Notes: generated by a model not told the origin, from the sequence alone. Positions 27,891 to 40,224 are shown, numbered from the stretch's first letter. The stretch is DNA of 64,000 nt from Phanerochaete sordida (GCA_019973155.2 BPQB01000051.1:124001-188000); one strand, 5' to 3'. A program made the numbers and translations.

Positions 27891-28995
27891 AGGAATGGGC
27901 TTGCGGGCCTGTTTGAGGTTGCGCACGGGGTTGTCTGATTTACGTTATGGGTTATCAAGGTCAGTGTCAGGTCTTGGGCTCGGTGAGATGGAGCGAATAT
28001 GCGGTGCGACGTACATATGTGGCTGTGGGTCATTTTGTATGGCCGTGCTGTTGTGTGCAGTCTGGTGTGCGCGGCAAGGCGACGTCTGACAGGGCTGCTC
28101 GGTGGGTCTTTATATGGCCTCTGCCGTGTAGCGTCTGTTCGTTGACAGTTGACATGCTGATACGCGAACTGCGGTGGCATGAATATTGAGGATCTGGGGT
28201 CGTGACGGTCGCAAGAATGTCCCTGTGTGCTACTGTGTCAAGGTACTGGTGGTATGAGCGTGGGGGGCTTATCGTTCATTATCGTACGTCCGCTTGGATG
28301 TCCTGTGGGTCGTGGACCGTATTGCTAGCGAGGTTCACACCGTTCTGCTATGTGCACTTGGCAAGGCGCCCGGCACATGGCGCCCTTGCGCCGGCCCGGT
28401 GCGGCGCGCGTCTGCGTACCCGGAGAGGGTCGGGCGAGTATGCTGACGCGTCACTTGTTAGGCGCCCTAGTTGTCGCAGACTGCGCTGCGGGTCGTGCTG
28501 GTCCCCGTCCCATCGTCGCCTTCTCAGGTAGTGGGTGCGCCGGACGGGTCCTCACGTCCTTGTGAGCTGTTCGTGGGGTGTAGCTGGAGGCCGTATATGA
28601 GGCGGAATGAGTAGGTGTTCGCACTGCCGGCTTGGTCACGTCTGCACTATCGCTGTGTACCCCCTGCCCTCATTCGCATGCGTCTCACTGTTGTCGTGGT
28701 GAGAGTTACGGATGTTGCGCCCTCCGGTGGTGGGGGTCTGCTCTCAGAGGTGGGTTCGTCTCCGTGCCACCTATCTCAACGGCGTCAGGGCCACTGTCAG
28801 GCAGGTGCCGGGCTCTTCGCTCTGGGTGTGGTGGCATTCAGGGAACGCTGGGGAGTGGTTCTAGTCAAGTTGTTATGTATTTAAGAGCCTTGTGCAGGTG
28901 GGCTGCACGCAGCTCGGGCTTTGCAGCACGATCTAAGGACCGGTGAGGCCCGAGCGCTTAACCCGAAGGTGGTGGTTGGGGAACAACCAGCGCTG
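27891..28995 (-). other. 5' leader of the retrotransposon
   Basis: About 1.1 kb between the 5' target-site duplication and the first reading frame, with a TATA-like ATATAAAG at 28108-28115 and a TTAAATA near 28877. No gene supported. Confidence 0.4.
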
Positions 28996-29009
28996 GTGCC
29001 TGGAGGCTC
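28996..29009. repeat. Target-site duplication, 5' side of the retrotransposon
   Basis: Exact copy of GTGCCTGGAGGCTC at 12074-12087. It marks the 5' boundary, and the strong G/T bias ends here. Confidence 0.75.
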
Positions 29010-29213
29010 GGCGCGTGCACATCCTGGTTCCAGGGTCCGCACAGACCCCTGACACCGCATACCGTCCGCCGTGTTTTCTGAGCGAACACGCACCAGGTTC
29101 GCATGTCCAAACTGATGGAAATTGCATCGTGATTGAATGACAAGGATGTGCTGCAAGTTCGGTAGGGCTAGCTTCAGCGGCAGGTAGGCCGAGCCTCGCC
29201 CCGTGGGGGGAGC

Positions 29214-29345
29214 TCAGCCTGTGGACTCCGCGGACGCAGCAGGAGAGCCATAGAGGCCCTTCTGGGAGTACGTTCCGTATGTCTCCTTGGCGAGCGAGCT
29301 CCTCATTTTCTCAGATTCCGCGGCACCCGGTGTCAAGTGCCTAGG
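29214..29345 (-). pseudogene. Possible C-terminal fragment of an F-box gene
   Basis: A minus-strand frame ending at 29214 reads KMRSSLAKETYGT and further. It is loosely like the family C-terminus (KKALVHELYGTQ). Only about 40 codons can be followed. A chance frame is possible. Confidence 0.2.
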
Positions 29346-29518
29346 GTCTGCTGGCACTGTTGCGCTTAGCAGCACGCCGGCGTGGGCGCCGGCGGTAGCA
29401 GCTCGACGACCACCGGGCTAACTCGACAGCGGCCTGAACTGTACTCAGAGAGCCCGACGTTAGCAAAACAGTCGGATTATGTACATCACTGTAGGCGGTG
29501 AGCTCTACACATGCGCTG

Positions 29519-31101
29519 TCAGACTTCCTCGTCACGGCCTCTGTCGAATCGTGCGCCGTACAGGCCGTGGACGAGACGCCCTATCGTTCCGTTAATGACT
29601 TTGTCAAGGCGCGTGTCCTCGAAGCTTTCGACCGTCACCACGGGAAAATTCTTCGCGAGGAGCCGCACCGCATGAACACAACGCGGCGAGGACACGTCGC
29701 TGACCCAGAGCTTCCTGAGGTTCGCGTGTGTTGTCGTCCATTCCTTCTCGAGCTCCGTCTCCGATGCAAGTTGGAGGAAGACAGCGAGCTCGCGCAGGTG
29801 GGGGCACAGTCGGGCGAAGGGAAGGATGTCGTCGAGACTTAGCATACGCAGGGGACGCTCCCCGAACAGCGCACGCGATTGGTATAGCCGCAGGCACTGC
29901 ATTCGCGGCCATGAGCGCGCCATGGGCTCGATGTCGGCCGCGGTCAAGCTAAACGCGAGGACACTGAGGTCCAGCGTCTCCAGCTCGCGCAATGCGTGCA
30001 GCGGAGCGAGCACTGATGCGTCCAGTGCTTCTACAGGATCCCTGCTGGACGGCCGACTACTCTTGATTGTGAGCGAGCGCAGAGAAGTCAGTTTGGAGAC
30101 TTCCTGGACGACCAGTTGGACATGGGCCGCGGTAGGACGGTGTAAGGGGACAGTGCCTCGATGGATGATGTGGTAGATGATGTTTAGATGTTTCAGCGCG
30201 GGAAGTGCCATCCTGCGCAACAACTTCGCGACGGCGTCCATGTCTGTCTTCGCGGATATGTCAAATGATGTGAGAGAGGGGAAAGGGAGCCTAGTGTCCT
30301 CGAGATCCAAACTGTCAATCACGAGGCGCAGGGTCTTCACGTTCGAGAGCGACGCCAAATGACGGAAGGCCTTGGGGGAGTAGAGAGAGATGTCGAGATG
30401 GCCCACCCGCTGCAGCATCGCAAGTGCTTGCCACAGCCCCTCCGCGAGCTGAGGTTCGCGCTCGCCCAGGAAGCGCGTGCTAATCTCCAAGTATTCCATC
30501 GTCTCGGAGCAGCCAGGCAACACGTCGATGAGCTGCGCGATGCCACGTTCGTCCAGGCCGTCGACGACAAGCTTCCGCAGCGGCGGCGTGATAAGAAGGG
30601 GAGCGTGCGAACAATTGCATTCCGGGGCCCATTCCCAGAGAACAGAGCGGAGCCGAGGGAGGGCTTGGATTCCAGGAAAATGTTCCAAGACAGCACACCA
30701 GTGGAGGGGTAAGTCCGTCGTCTCGGTGTAGGATATCACATCCAGAGTGTGCACGCGGCGAGCATATTTGCTGAAGCGTACCCAGTCTGATGCGGAGGGC
30801 GGACGCAGCGCCATCTAGGCAGCAGCGCAGTTACGAATGACGACTTCAGCTCAGAGCATGCAGTCGTACGCACCATCTCCACGCTTTCTCCGTCCATGTT
30901 AACCCTCGCGAAGGACGTGTCTGTAAGAAGGTCGACGAGACACATCCCGTCCCGTGGGTGCCGCCACAGCGCGTCCATGGCCGGGTCAAAGAATCCGCGA
31001 CATGTTAGCGCCATGTGTAGAAGGGCCCGGGTGTCCAAGGGTGAGAGAAGTTTATCAGCGACCATTTGGAGAACTTCATCGATGCGAAGACATCGGTGCA
31101 T
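29519..31101 (-). CDS. F-box/LRR-like protein, tandem copy C
   Basis: Exons 30874-31101 (76 codons) and 29519-30814 with a 59-nt intron in phase 0 (GTGCGT donor, CCTAG acceptor), giving 507 aa. F-box: MHRCLRIDEVLQMVADKL, then MALTCRGFFDPAMDALW. The second exon opens with PPSASDWVRF and YARRVHTLDV and continues as leucine-rich repeats (LPRLRSVLW, MEYLEISTRF, LRELETLDLS, WPRMQCLRL). Its C-terminus (YGARFDRGRDEEV) is the most diverged of the family. The upstream 230 bases and the N-terminal half match the next gene (32914-34517), so the two are a tandem duplicate. Expected function: substrate adaptor of an SCF ubiquitin ligase. Confidence 0.85.
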
Positions 31102-31330
31102 ATTCGCTCAGGAGGGCGATGTCTGCAGAATATGGGGAGTATTCTTATGAGAACGATACGCTGAATTAGTTTCAGACACACCTACAGTTCAATCGAGCCT
31201 AGACTCGGTACAGTGTGTCCGTCGGAGACAAGATGAGCGAAGGATTGAACGGGCCAGTCGCGTCGCCCAGTACGCTTATGTAAGCTCCTGCTTTCGACGC
31301 GCGTCTGCGTGACGACGCTTTGCTCTCGAC
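31102..31330 (-). repeat. Duplicated promoter region of tandem copy C
   Basis: This 5' flank is repeated at 34518-34760 with small differences, including shared blocks GTCTGCAGAATATGG, ACCTACAGTTCAAT and ACGACGCTTTGCTCTCGACC. Confidence 0.65.
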
Positions 31331-32913
31331 CACCTCGACACCCCGCACACCATGTTCACGATGTCTTGAAACAGTTCTCGGACGGGCTGCGTATTGGCCC
31401 CTATATTCTCACTGCAGTTGTCACGAGATCAAGAGGTTGCATGACGCGGCTCTCGCGAAGTGCTTTGGTCGACCTGGCTGGTTCGCGACACCGTCGTGAT
31501 ATCTGATAGTTCGCCACAGCGTTCGGATTCATGGGCTCTGGTGCGTTCGCTACCTTTGTCTGTGTTGAATAGTTGATAGGCTGACATCGAGCGCAGCTAG
31601 AATACGTGTCGGCGTCGAATCGTCGCTTTGGATCCGTCGTCGCCGACTTCTCGTATTTGCCGGGCAACCCCGCCCAGCCGTCGCCGACAGCGTGGACTCC
31701 CTCCAGGACCACTTGATGACATGCATCACGGCGTCCCACTTGCACGGATAGTGACTAGGAGGCTCTGGTGATATGCGTCGTCGAGCGCGTTTTGGACTTC
31801 GGGCATAATCTCCTGCTTGGTCGTGAGCCTCTATATTTCTGCTTGCCTTTCACCTCGTCCTTGCCTCCTTCTACCGTTCTCACCCTTGCTCAGCGTGTCT
31901 TGCCTCGCGACCAGCGGGCGTGCGCGTCGCGCCGCGCCTTTCTGCTGTCCAGAACAAGCGCCCAACTTCTCCAGCAGATTCCGGGGAAAGTTGCTTCCAT
32001 GTGATTTCTGTCTCCTGGCAGTGACGTCACCTCATGCCTCCGTCGTCCGCAACAGAGCGTCCCCACCAACCACCTACATACATCTGCTGCGGTCCTCGAC
32101 GTTCGGCGGATGGGCTGCGCGTCATGTAAGTGAGCAGTGGGCTCGTGGACGTCGTCGTAGACAACTTCATCCTCGACTCGCTCAGTCACTCGTGTCGGTC
32201 TGGCTTTCTATCATGATACGACCTCTCCACGAGCAGGATCGGCATGTACTCTATACTCGATGCAATATAAGTGGTTTACTCGCAATACTATCGAGGGGCT
32301 TGGAATATCGCTGTTGTGTGACTTGGTCGACTTGCCTTCCCCCGGGTCGGCGGAACATCGCGTTCGCGATGGCCGTGCCTGCCGCGATTGAGCCCTACGT
32401 AGGCTCATTTGTGAAACTCTCACTTCGTCGTGTGCGACTCGCGCACGAGGGAACGATCACGCGCTCGCGTCGATGTTAGTCGCGGTGTCAAGCGTAAAGT
32501 TCGATAAAGGCGTGCTCACAGACACAGACTCGGACTCGGACGTAGGCGAGGGCGAGGGTATTACAGAATCGCGCTCTGTGCACCTGGAAGCAAACATAAG
32601 TTATCGCCAAGTAGGACCTGGAACGCAAGCGACTACAGGCCGACGTGCAGCCGTCATACACATGCCGTGGCCGCGCCCCTGCGGCTGGCACGTCCGTGGT
32701 CGAAGTATGCGGGGTGAAATTCACTGCGAGCAGTACATTGCATGAACAATCCAAGAACAACAATTCATTGCATGGCGTAACAAATACCGATGCTCGGATG
32801 GGATGGTGAGAGTGTAGGAAAGGCAAGGAAGGCAGTGGAGCAAAGCTAGGTTTGGAACAAGGGAGCGAGAAGGGCGGACGTGCAGATTGACCCTTGGACG
32901 GTATACGCCCCTG
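31331..32913. other. Spacer of the tandem F-box pair, no gene supported
   Basis: About 1.6 kb. Short open frames on both strands overlap each other and show no family signature or consistent splice pattern. Confidence 0.4.
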
Positions 32914-34517
32914 TTAGAACGTTAACGCGCCAAGGCCGTCCGTGTCCTCGAACTGTGTCCCGTACAGCTCGTGAACGAGTGCCTTCTTTGCCTCGTTGAC
33001 AGCCTCGTCACGGTCGGGGTCGTGGCCATAGCCTTTCACCTCTGCCGCGGGGAACGTCCTCGCGAGCACACGCAGTGCCGGAGTGAAAGGCGGCAGGGAG
33101 ACGGCGGCTCGCAGAGTCTTGAGCGCGGCGTGCACCGGCAGCTCCGAGTCATCGTCCGGCGGCGCTGCTGGCCCGGGAGGCCCGATATGCACCAGCAGGC
33201 CGAGTTCGCGGAGGTGTGGGCAGAGACGCGCGAAGGGGAGTATGTCGACCACCTCCAGAACGCACGGCGGATGTGTCCCAAAGATCGCGTGCCGCTCGTA
33301 CAGCTGCAGGTTCTGCATCCGCGGCCACGCGCGCGCCATGGGCTCGACGTCGGCTGCGCCCATACTGACTGCGAGCGCAGCAACGTCCAGCGTTTCTAGC
33401 CCACGCAGGGCGTGCAGCGACGAGAGTGCCTGCGCGTCCAGGGCTTCTGTAGGTGCCATACTGATGCTTCGGTGGCACTTGAACGCGAAGGAGCGCAGGG
33501 AGGTGACTTTGGCGACCTCTTGGAGGGTGAGGCGGACGTGGGCAGCGTTAGCACGATGCATGGGCATTACGAGACGGCGCAGGAAGTAGTCAGTGATGGA
33601 GAGATGTTCCAGAACGGGGAGCACCATTCTCTGCAACAGCTTCGCGACGGCGTCCGTGTCTGTCTTTACCGAGAGCTCTAACGACTTGAGGGCGGGGAAC
33701 GACGCTTTGGCGTCCTCGGTATCCGCGCTGTCAATCAGGAGGCACAACGACGTGAGGTGGGAGAGCGACGCCAGGCGACAAAAGGCCTGGGGAACGTAGA
33801 GAGAGACGTCGAGATGCGCCAGCTGGTGCAGCATCGCGAGGGCCCGCCACAGGCTCGCTGCGACCAGGTGATCGTCTTCTCCTCGAAAGCGCGTGCCGAT
33901 CTGCAAGCGCTCCAGCGTCGCGGAGCAGCCAGGCAAGAGTTCGATCAGCTGTTCGACGCCGCGCAGGTCCAGGTCGTTCACAGCCAGCCTCCGCAGCGGC
34001 GCCTTGAGGAGAAGAGCACCCTGTGAGCAACGATATTCTGACGCCCATTTCCAGCGCACAGAGCGAAGCCTGGGAAAGACCTGAGTTATTGGGAGATGGT
34101 CCAAGACAGACCACCATTGGAGCGGCGTGTCCATCGTCTCGGTGTAGGATATCACATCCAGCGTCTGCACGCGGCGAGCATAGTTGGTGAAGCGCACCCA
34201 GTCCGATGCGGAGGGCGGAGGCAGCGCCATCTATGTACCAGCGTTATAAGAGGAGGCGACTTCATCCTGGGGCATGCACTCATACGCACCATCATGACTC
34301 GGTCTCCGTCTATGTTATCACCCGCGAAGGTTGTGTCCTTAAGAAGCTTGACGAGACACATCCCGTCCCGCGGGTTCTTCCACAGCGCGTCCATGGCTGG
34401 GTCGAGGAATCCATGGCACGTTAACGCCATGTGTAGGAGAGCCCGGGTGTCCAAGGGCGAGAGAAGGTTATCAGCGACCATCTGGAGAACTTCGTCGATG
34501 CGAAGACATCGGTGCAT
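32914..34517 (-). CDS. F-box/LRR-like protein, tandem copy D (mosaic)
   Basis: Exons 34290-34517 and 32914-34230 with a 59-nt intron in phase 0 give 514 aa. F-box and opening (MHRCLRIDEVLQMVADNL, PPSASDWVRF, DVISYTETM) match copy C, as does the promoter. From about 33800 to the end the sequence instead matches the plus-strand copy at 52191-53765 almost residue for residue (DSADTEDA, RANAAHVRLTLQEVAKV, VEPMARAWPRMQNLQLY, LVHELYGTQFEDTDG). It is therefore a chimera, best explained by gene conversion or ectopic recombination. Reading frame intact. SCF adaptor by family; swapping the C-terminal half would be expected to change the target. Confidence 0.85.
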
Positions 34518-34760
34518 CTTCGTACCGGCCGGCAATGTCTGCAGAATATGGTGAGTATTCTTACGAGGGCTATACGCTGATTTCCACGCAGATGCACCTA
34601 CAGTTCAATTGAGCTTAACCTTGGTACAGTATGCCCGTCGACGACAGGCAGAGACAGGCTGAGCGAAGGATTGAACTCATCAGTATCGTCGCTGTTGGGC
34701 CAATGCTTATGTAAGCTTTCGACGCCCGTCTGCATGACGACGCTTTGCTCTCGACCGCCG
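34518..34760 (-). repeat. Duplicated promoter region of tandem copy D
   Basis: Second copy of the 31102-31330 flank, same orientation. It marks the outer limit of the tandem duplication. Confidence 0.65.
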
Positions 34761-37700
34761 TGAAGTAGACGATTCAAATGCAGCCCGATGTGGAGGGAAG
34801 AGGTATATTCATGGTAGGGGAGTGTACATGCGGGCGACTAGATGGCTGTAGGCCTACGGCGACAAACCTGACCAGAGCTTGGACGCCGAGCACACGTAAA
34901 GCAGAACGGCGTCACCAGGAGTCGCGCGTGAGACTAGACAGAGATGCAGTGCATATCGCTAAGAGGACCGCCAAGAGAGCCCGCGCGGGGATTGCAGAGA
35001 GGATGTCGCCGCCGACCGCCGCAGAGTCTGGACGCGCCACCATGTCACAGGTGTCGACTTGAACGACGCTGGGGTTTCTCGAGAGGATGTACGGGTTGCC
35101 ATGATGGTGAACGGTGAGAGCAAGACGGCGTCGAAGCCCGGTGTGAGGGATGAGGCGGAAACTTCGACAGTCCTCGGGTCGCCAGCCGGTACCAGTGCAG
35201 CTATGGGACGAGTGGCCAGTACTTCCGTGGACCAAGGTCGACCGCCTGGTGCCACAGGCGTGCACACCTTACGAGAAACGGTCAGTTTGGGCGTCTTCCC
35301 CGAGGACAAGGTCAACGCACCGTGTTCGTCGCTGCAACTATCGGCCGACTCTGGCACACCAACTCGCTCCGCGCGCCGGGCGGAAATCGCGCGTTCTGAC
35401 AGGTCCTCGCGGTGGACGTCCCTGAGCATGTGCGTGTAGAAAAGCTGTCGTCCAGAGACTGGAGGCGGCTTATGACGAGGCGACGGTCCGTGGTGGGTCG
35501 AGGCAGCCGGGCCAATGTCGGTGCAGACACTGGTCAGCCTGTCGAGCACGTCGTGCTGCGTCGGGAGACATGTTGAGCGAATGTGAAGGGAGAAGGCAGG
35601 CAGCGCACGCACCAAGCAGCCAACTGGACAACGCGCATCACGGCCCAGCACCAGCGCGGAAGCACGGCTGCAGCTAACGCCGACGGTGGAGCAGGACGGC
35701 CGGGGCGCGGTTTCGGCCTACGCGCGACCCGCGAGCCCGAGCCAACAACAGGGTGCGTATCCAGGCGCGCACGCGCGGTGCACGCATCAGAACCCGGCGT
35801 GGCGGCGTGGAACCCGGCGAGCGCGAGCGCGAGCGCACAGCGGGCAGCGGTGCGCGACGCAGACGAAGTGAGATAGCAGGAAGACGGGAGAAGGCAAGAG
35901 CGCGTTGCTGCCAAGCCGCTCTGCGCGGCGGAGGCCAGCGGAACGGGGCCCTCCGAGCCCCGCGGACGCCGACGCCTGCCTTTCCTGGAGGGCGCGCGCC
36001 CGTCCGCGCGCTTCGGGCGTGCGGCGCCGAGGACCCGACCGCGGCTTCCCTGACCTTCACCCGCCCTTCACTGTGCCGCGCGGGCTCCTCGCGAAACACG
36101 GAGACCGAGCCGCGCTGAGCAATGTCGACCGAGCCTGGCTTCCTGCGCGTCAGGTACGCTGCCGCCAGCGTTCCTTTCTGCAGCTCATGGACGCAGATAG
36201 CAGGATCGTTTTCGCGCGGGCGACTCGTATGGGCAAGACAGCTGTCGCCCACGCCTGGCTCAGCCGTAGGGCCTGACCACTGCTGCGACGTGAGCGTGAA
36301 GTGCTCGAACAAGGATCGCCCAGCGAGATGAAGCCGAAGTCCGCGCGAGGAAGCCCGCTCAACGTGCGGAGGAAGCGTCGATCTGGTGTGACCGACGACG
36401 ATGCCACTCAGAGTTTGTGGCGAGCTCAGATGACCACAGGTGCCAGAACATCCAGCGGCGCTTGTGTCGTACTTCTCGTAGAGCGAACAGCAGAGCCGCG
36501 AACGTGTGGCTGCTGGTGTTCGCATGGCCGCCAGCCTCCTACCGCCGTGGTCACCAACCCGTTCCCTGCCATGATACCGTCCTGCCGCCTTATGGTCTGC
36601 TCAAACGCATTTAGGCAAAGAAACGCCACAATCCCCAAGCACACAGCTCCTCCGAAGGTGCGCCACGCGACGGCCCTCGTGGCCTGCATCGGGCCCGGCG
36701 CCGCTTCGCGCGCATCGCCCCTCCGCAGGCCTGAGGCTGATACCCAGCCCGCCCGCCTTCGGACACGCCGATCCTGACGAGTGACGCAGCGGAAGCAAGA
36801 ACCGCACGCCGGAGCGCACCGCCGATCCGCGGAACGGCGCACAGGCGGGAGGCTGCCCGCGCGCCGGCTCAGCGAATCAGACGTGCTGACGAGGAGCCGT
36901 GCCCGGTCGGCCGTCGCGGGCTCGTTCTGCGCGCAGGGCAGGGCGAGCGGACTGCCGGCGCCGGCTCGTGCTGGGCCGGTGGCGGGCGCGCGTGGCGCAC
37001 CGACGCGGACACGGAGTGCGGCTGGCGCACCGCCACATCGGGTCTGCACGCGGACCAAAAGGCGTTGGGCTAGCCTCAGACACGGCGCAGGTTGTCGTGG
37101 CGACGGGTCACTGACTCGTGTCTCGCCCCAAGCCGGTGTGTTGGCGCATACAGTCGGTGCAGTGCGTTCTGCTGGGTCATCTCGATGCATGGCAGGCCTG
37201 CAGATTGTCGTGACGTAGCGTTTGCGTAGCATGGATTTGAATTCAGGTTTGGTGAGCGATGAACGAGATGTCTCGGCTCGCCGTGCAAAAGCAAAACTCG
37301 GACGAGACAAAGTCTGGCACGGTGTGGATATTCGTCCGCGCGCGGCCTACCGAGCTGCATTGACGGACGACAAGCGGTCGTAGATGGGGCGACTGCGGAA
37401 AGGATCTAAGATGCATTTAGACACGAACGCACCGGTGATGCGGGCGTAATGAACAGCAGAGCGGATTCCAAGAATAAATCAAGTCTATTTTCGTCGGGTG
37501 TCTGCTACATTGGGTCTGCGTCCGCGAAAGTGATTAACGTACGAATTCGCTGGCACGTGCGGAGCAGCGACCGAGCCTCCGGGCACGAAGAAGCGGGGCG
37601 AGAAGTGGACAAGATGTCGAAGGGGAGCGTACCGTGGCATCGCGGTCTCGAGCATCGCGTCGTCCGCAGCAAGCGCGTCGTCCGCGTGCTGTGGTATGCA

Positions 37701-40224
37701 AAGCTCGCCCCGTCCGCGTTGAGCGAGATGATGCCGACATGAGCGCAACGCGGTTCGAGATGCTCACCTTGGCGGGCTCGTGCCCGTCGCGGTGGCGACC
37801 TTTCCCACTTGGCCCGCGAAATGGCCCACGCAAGGACGGCGGGACGCCTTCTAGGCTCGCGCAATGAGATCATCGCGGCAGTGACAGTTGCGAACTCACT
37901 TTGGCCATTGCCATCCCTGATGCGCAGCCGCGCCCGCCCGTTCGCCTGATGCCACGGAAGATCTCGCGTTTGTGCCTGCAGATGGTGCCACGCTGGACGT
38001 GAGCTTCGCCGCAGAGACGACGTGCAGAAGTGGCGCACCTGTTGTCTGTCAGATGGAAGCGCGATGCGCCACGGATGGCGGCGACGGCCCCGTGGGTCGT
38101 CTCGAGACGCGATTCGGGCAAGACAGCGCGAGGCGTCCGAGGGGGCCCATGCTGCGAACGTCGCGGTGCCCGCGGCACCCGACTCTTGTAGCCACACCCA
38201 GCCTGCGGCGGTACTGCGGCAGCTCAGCAGCGCGCCGGACGCCGCGCACAAACCGCGCGGGCGGGCGAAGACGTGCGAAGCGCACGGGCGACAGGGGGGC
38301 ATCGCGACAAGTGGGCAGGGGCGCGCACCGAAGGCCGGCACCGCCGACGTTCTCGCGGCGTATATGAGCGTGCGGGGCTCCCGGGGGGCTACGAGGGCGC
38401 GACCCTGGGCGCGTCGCGCGCGCTGCGCGATGGCGTCAGCGGGGACGCGGGGTGGCTCGCTCTGGACCGGCCACTGCCACCGCCGTGCGCGCGTGGGCAG
38501 CCTATGAGGTCAGCGTGCACGGCCGCGCTGGGAATAGACGGACGCAGGCCATACACATGTGCGGCGCCTGCGCACGGGCAATGAGGCGCGGTCTCTGAGC
38601 GGAGGCCTGCGGAGACCGGCTGGGAACGCGGGCGGCGGCGCGGGGCGCGGGTGGTGCTGGGAGCGCGGGCGGCGGCGCAGGCTGGGGGCGCGCGCCTTGG
38701 AGGCTTTGTACGACGACCCGACGGCCGAGGCACCGACGAGCGGCGGGCGCGCAGACGGTGGCGGCGGCAAGGCACGCGCAGAGCCGGTCGGACGAGGGTG
38801 ACGCAGAGCTGCTGACGGGCGGACGATCAGGCGTGTGCGGGCTTCTGCGTTCGCGATGACGATCGCGCGCGCGCGGAAGAGCGGGCTGCAGGCTGGCGGG
38901 CCCTGGGCGAGATTCGTCCGTGCGGCGCACAAATGGAGGGCGACGGCACGCGTGTGCCGCACATCAGCCCGCCGCATCGTCTGCTGCGATGCCAAGTCTG
39001 GCATCAACCGCTGCTGTTTGCTGCCTTTCGTTGCCATCTCTGGTGTGCACACCGCCGAGCTCGCCAGCCTCATCTGCGTGTCCAGATTTCTGCAACTTCC
39101 TGTCAGCCTCTGCGCCTGCGCGCGCCTCTGCGTCTTCGCAGGTCGCAGGCCGGCTGCCGAGAGAGGCCGAAAGTCCGGCCAATTAACTGGTATTTTTTCA
39201 TTGGCCCGCGGGCAGGGCCGTGCCGCGGCTCGGCAGGCTTCAGAAATAGCTGGACCCAATCAGCCGGCGCGGCGGCACGCGACGGACGAGGGCTTGGCGC
39301 CCGGGTGGACGAGGAACAGGGACGGCGCGGCGGCGGACGTTTCGCGCGAGCTCGTCGGACGTCGAGAGGGCAGCTTACGGGCAGCGCACGAACGCGGGGC
39401 GCGCAACGGACGCTGCTGGGGCGCGGGGCCCGACGCGAGGGCGCCGACGCGCGCCATACGGCCGTCCGCGGCAGCACCCTTGTTCCTGCGGTGCGCCCAC
39501 ACGGCGCGGGGTGGCCATCGATGGAGGACGATGTTGACCCGCCGCGGCTGCGCGTGAACGGTCGATGCGCGCCCGCCTTTGCGGGCGATCAGCGGGGGGA
39601 CTGGGCGTGTACGGGGGCGCACTTGCGGTTAGCGACGGGAGGCTGGCAGTGACGACAGGGCAGTCGTGTGCGCGATTGCAAGAAAAACGGCCAATGGGAG
39701 CGGGGGCATCAGAGATGGGCATGGGAGAGAGAAGCCTGCCTCGCCTGCAGCCGCTCTCGCTCGGGGGTGGTCTGCGCATCGGCGAATGAAGTCCTGTGGG
39801 TCTCCACTTCGGGCGGGAAGACACGCTGCTACTCGTCCCTCTAGCCACACGCATCGCACGGAGGTGTCAGCGTTTGCGCGGTCGGACCGGTTGCGTCCAG
39901 TCTGAGAGGCTGGCAAAGCCAGGGGCGCGTCGGAAAGGCTGGCCTCTGCCGCCGTCGACAAAGCGTTCTGCTTGGAAACTTGGCGGGCCTGCCGTGTCGT
40001 CCGTGCGTCCGTGCGCCCGACGTTGCGCCCCGGTGTTAGAGCGCGCGCATAGCGAATAAGCCGCACAGGCGGGACCAAGTCGTTTCGTCCGGGAGACGGC
40101 CCAAACAGGACATCGGATATTCGACCGAGAGGGATTTCGGAAGGAATTTTTCGAGGGTCGGGCGGCTGGGGTTATTTGCTGGTGTTTGGCCGCCGATTGA
40201 TCTTCCGCACTAGCGGGTTGGGAA
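34761..40224. other. GC-rich 5.4-kb region without a convincing gene
   Basis: Long frames occur on both strands at once (for example 35674-36525 minus, 36426-37310 minus, 38835-39557 plus). They are arginine/alanine/proline-rich, as expected from GC-rich noncoding DNA, and none has a domain or a splice pattern. A minus-strand stretch near 34930-35050 reads a short hydrophobic helix (ALLAVLLAICTASLSSL) and could be a relic of a membrane protein. Confidence 0.4.

Larger units (their letters stand above)
12088..28995 (-). mobile_element. Giant non-LTR retrotransposon, 16.9 kb
   Basis: The 3' end on the minus strand is a 19-nt poly(A) (plus-strand T at 12088-12106). Immediately outside it lies GTGCCTGGAGGCTC, and the identical 14-mer lies at 28996-29009, exactly where the composition changes. 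This is the structure left by target-primed reverse transcription. Every gene inside lies on the minus strand: an unknown frame (27462-27890), an F-box-like gene (25462-26598), a second one (22912-24072), another unknown frame (20879-21757), a gag-like gene (17636-20178) and the polymerase gene (12262-16746). The whole interval is visibly rich in G and T on the plus strand, that is A and C on the sense strand. Typical LINEs are 4-8 kb. A nested or chimeric origin cannot be excluded, but one duplication flanking the whole block favours one insertion. Confidence 0.7.

Noticed and set aside
5869..28954. A 16-base match (accggtgaggcccgag) between 5.87 kb and 28.94 kb
   Set aside because: One or so 16-base matches are expected by chance within 64 kb, and neither context gives it meaning.
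35674..39557. Several 240-290-residue frames on both strands
   Set aside because: GC-rich low-complexity translation on overlapping strands, no domains, no splice logic.
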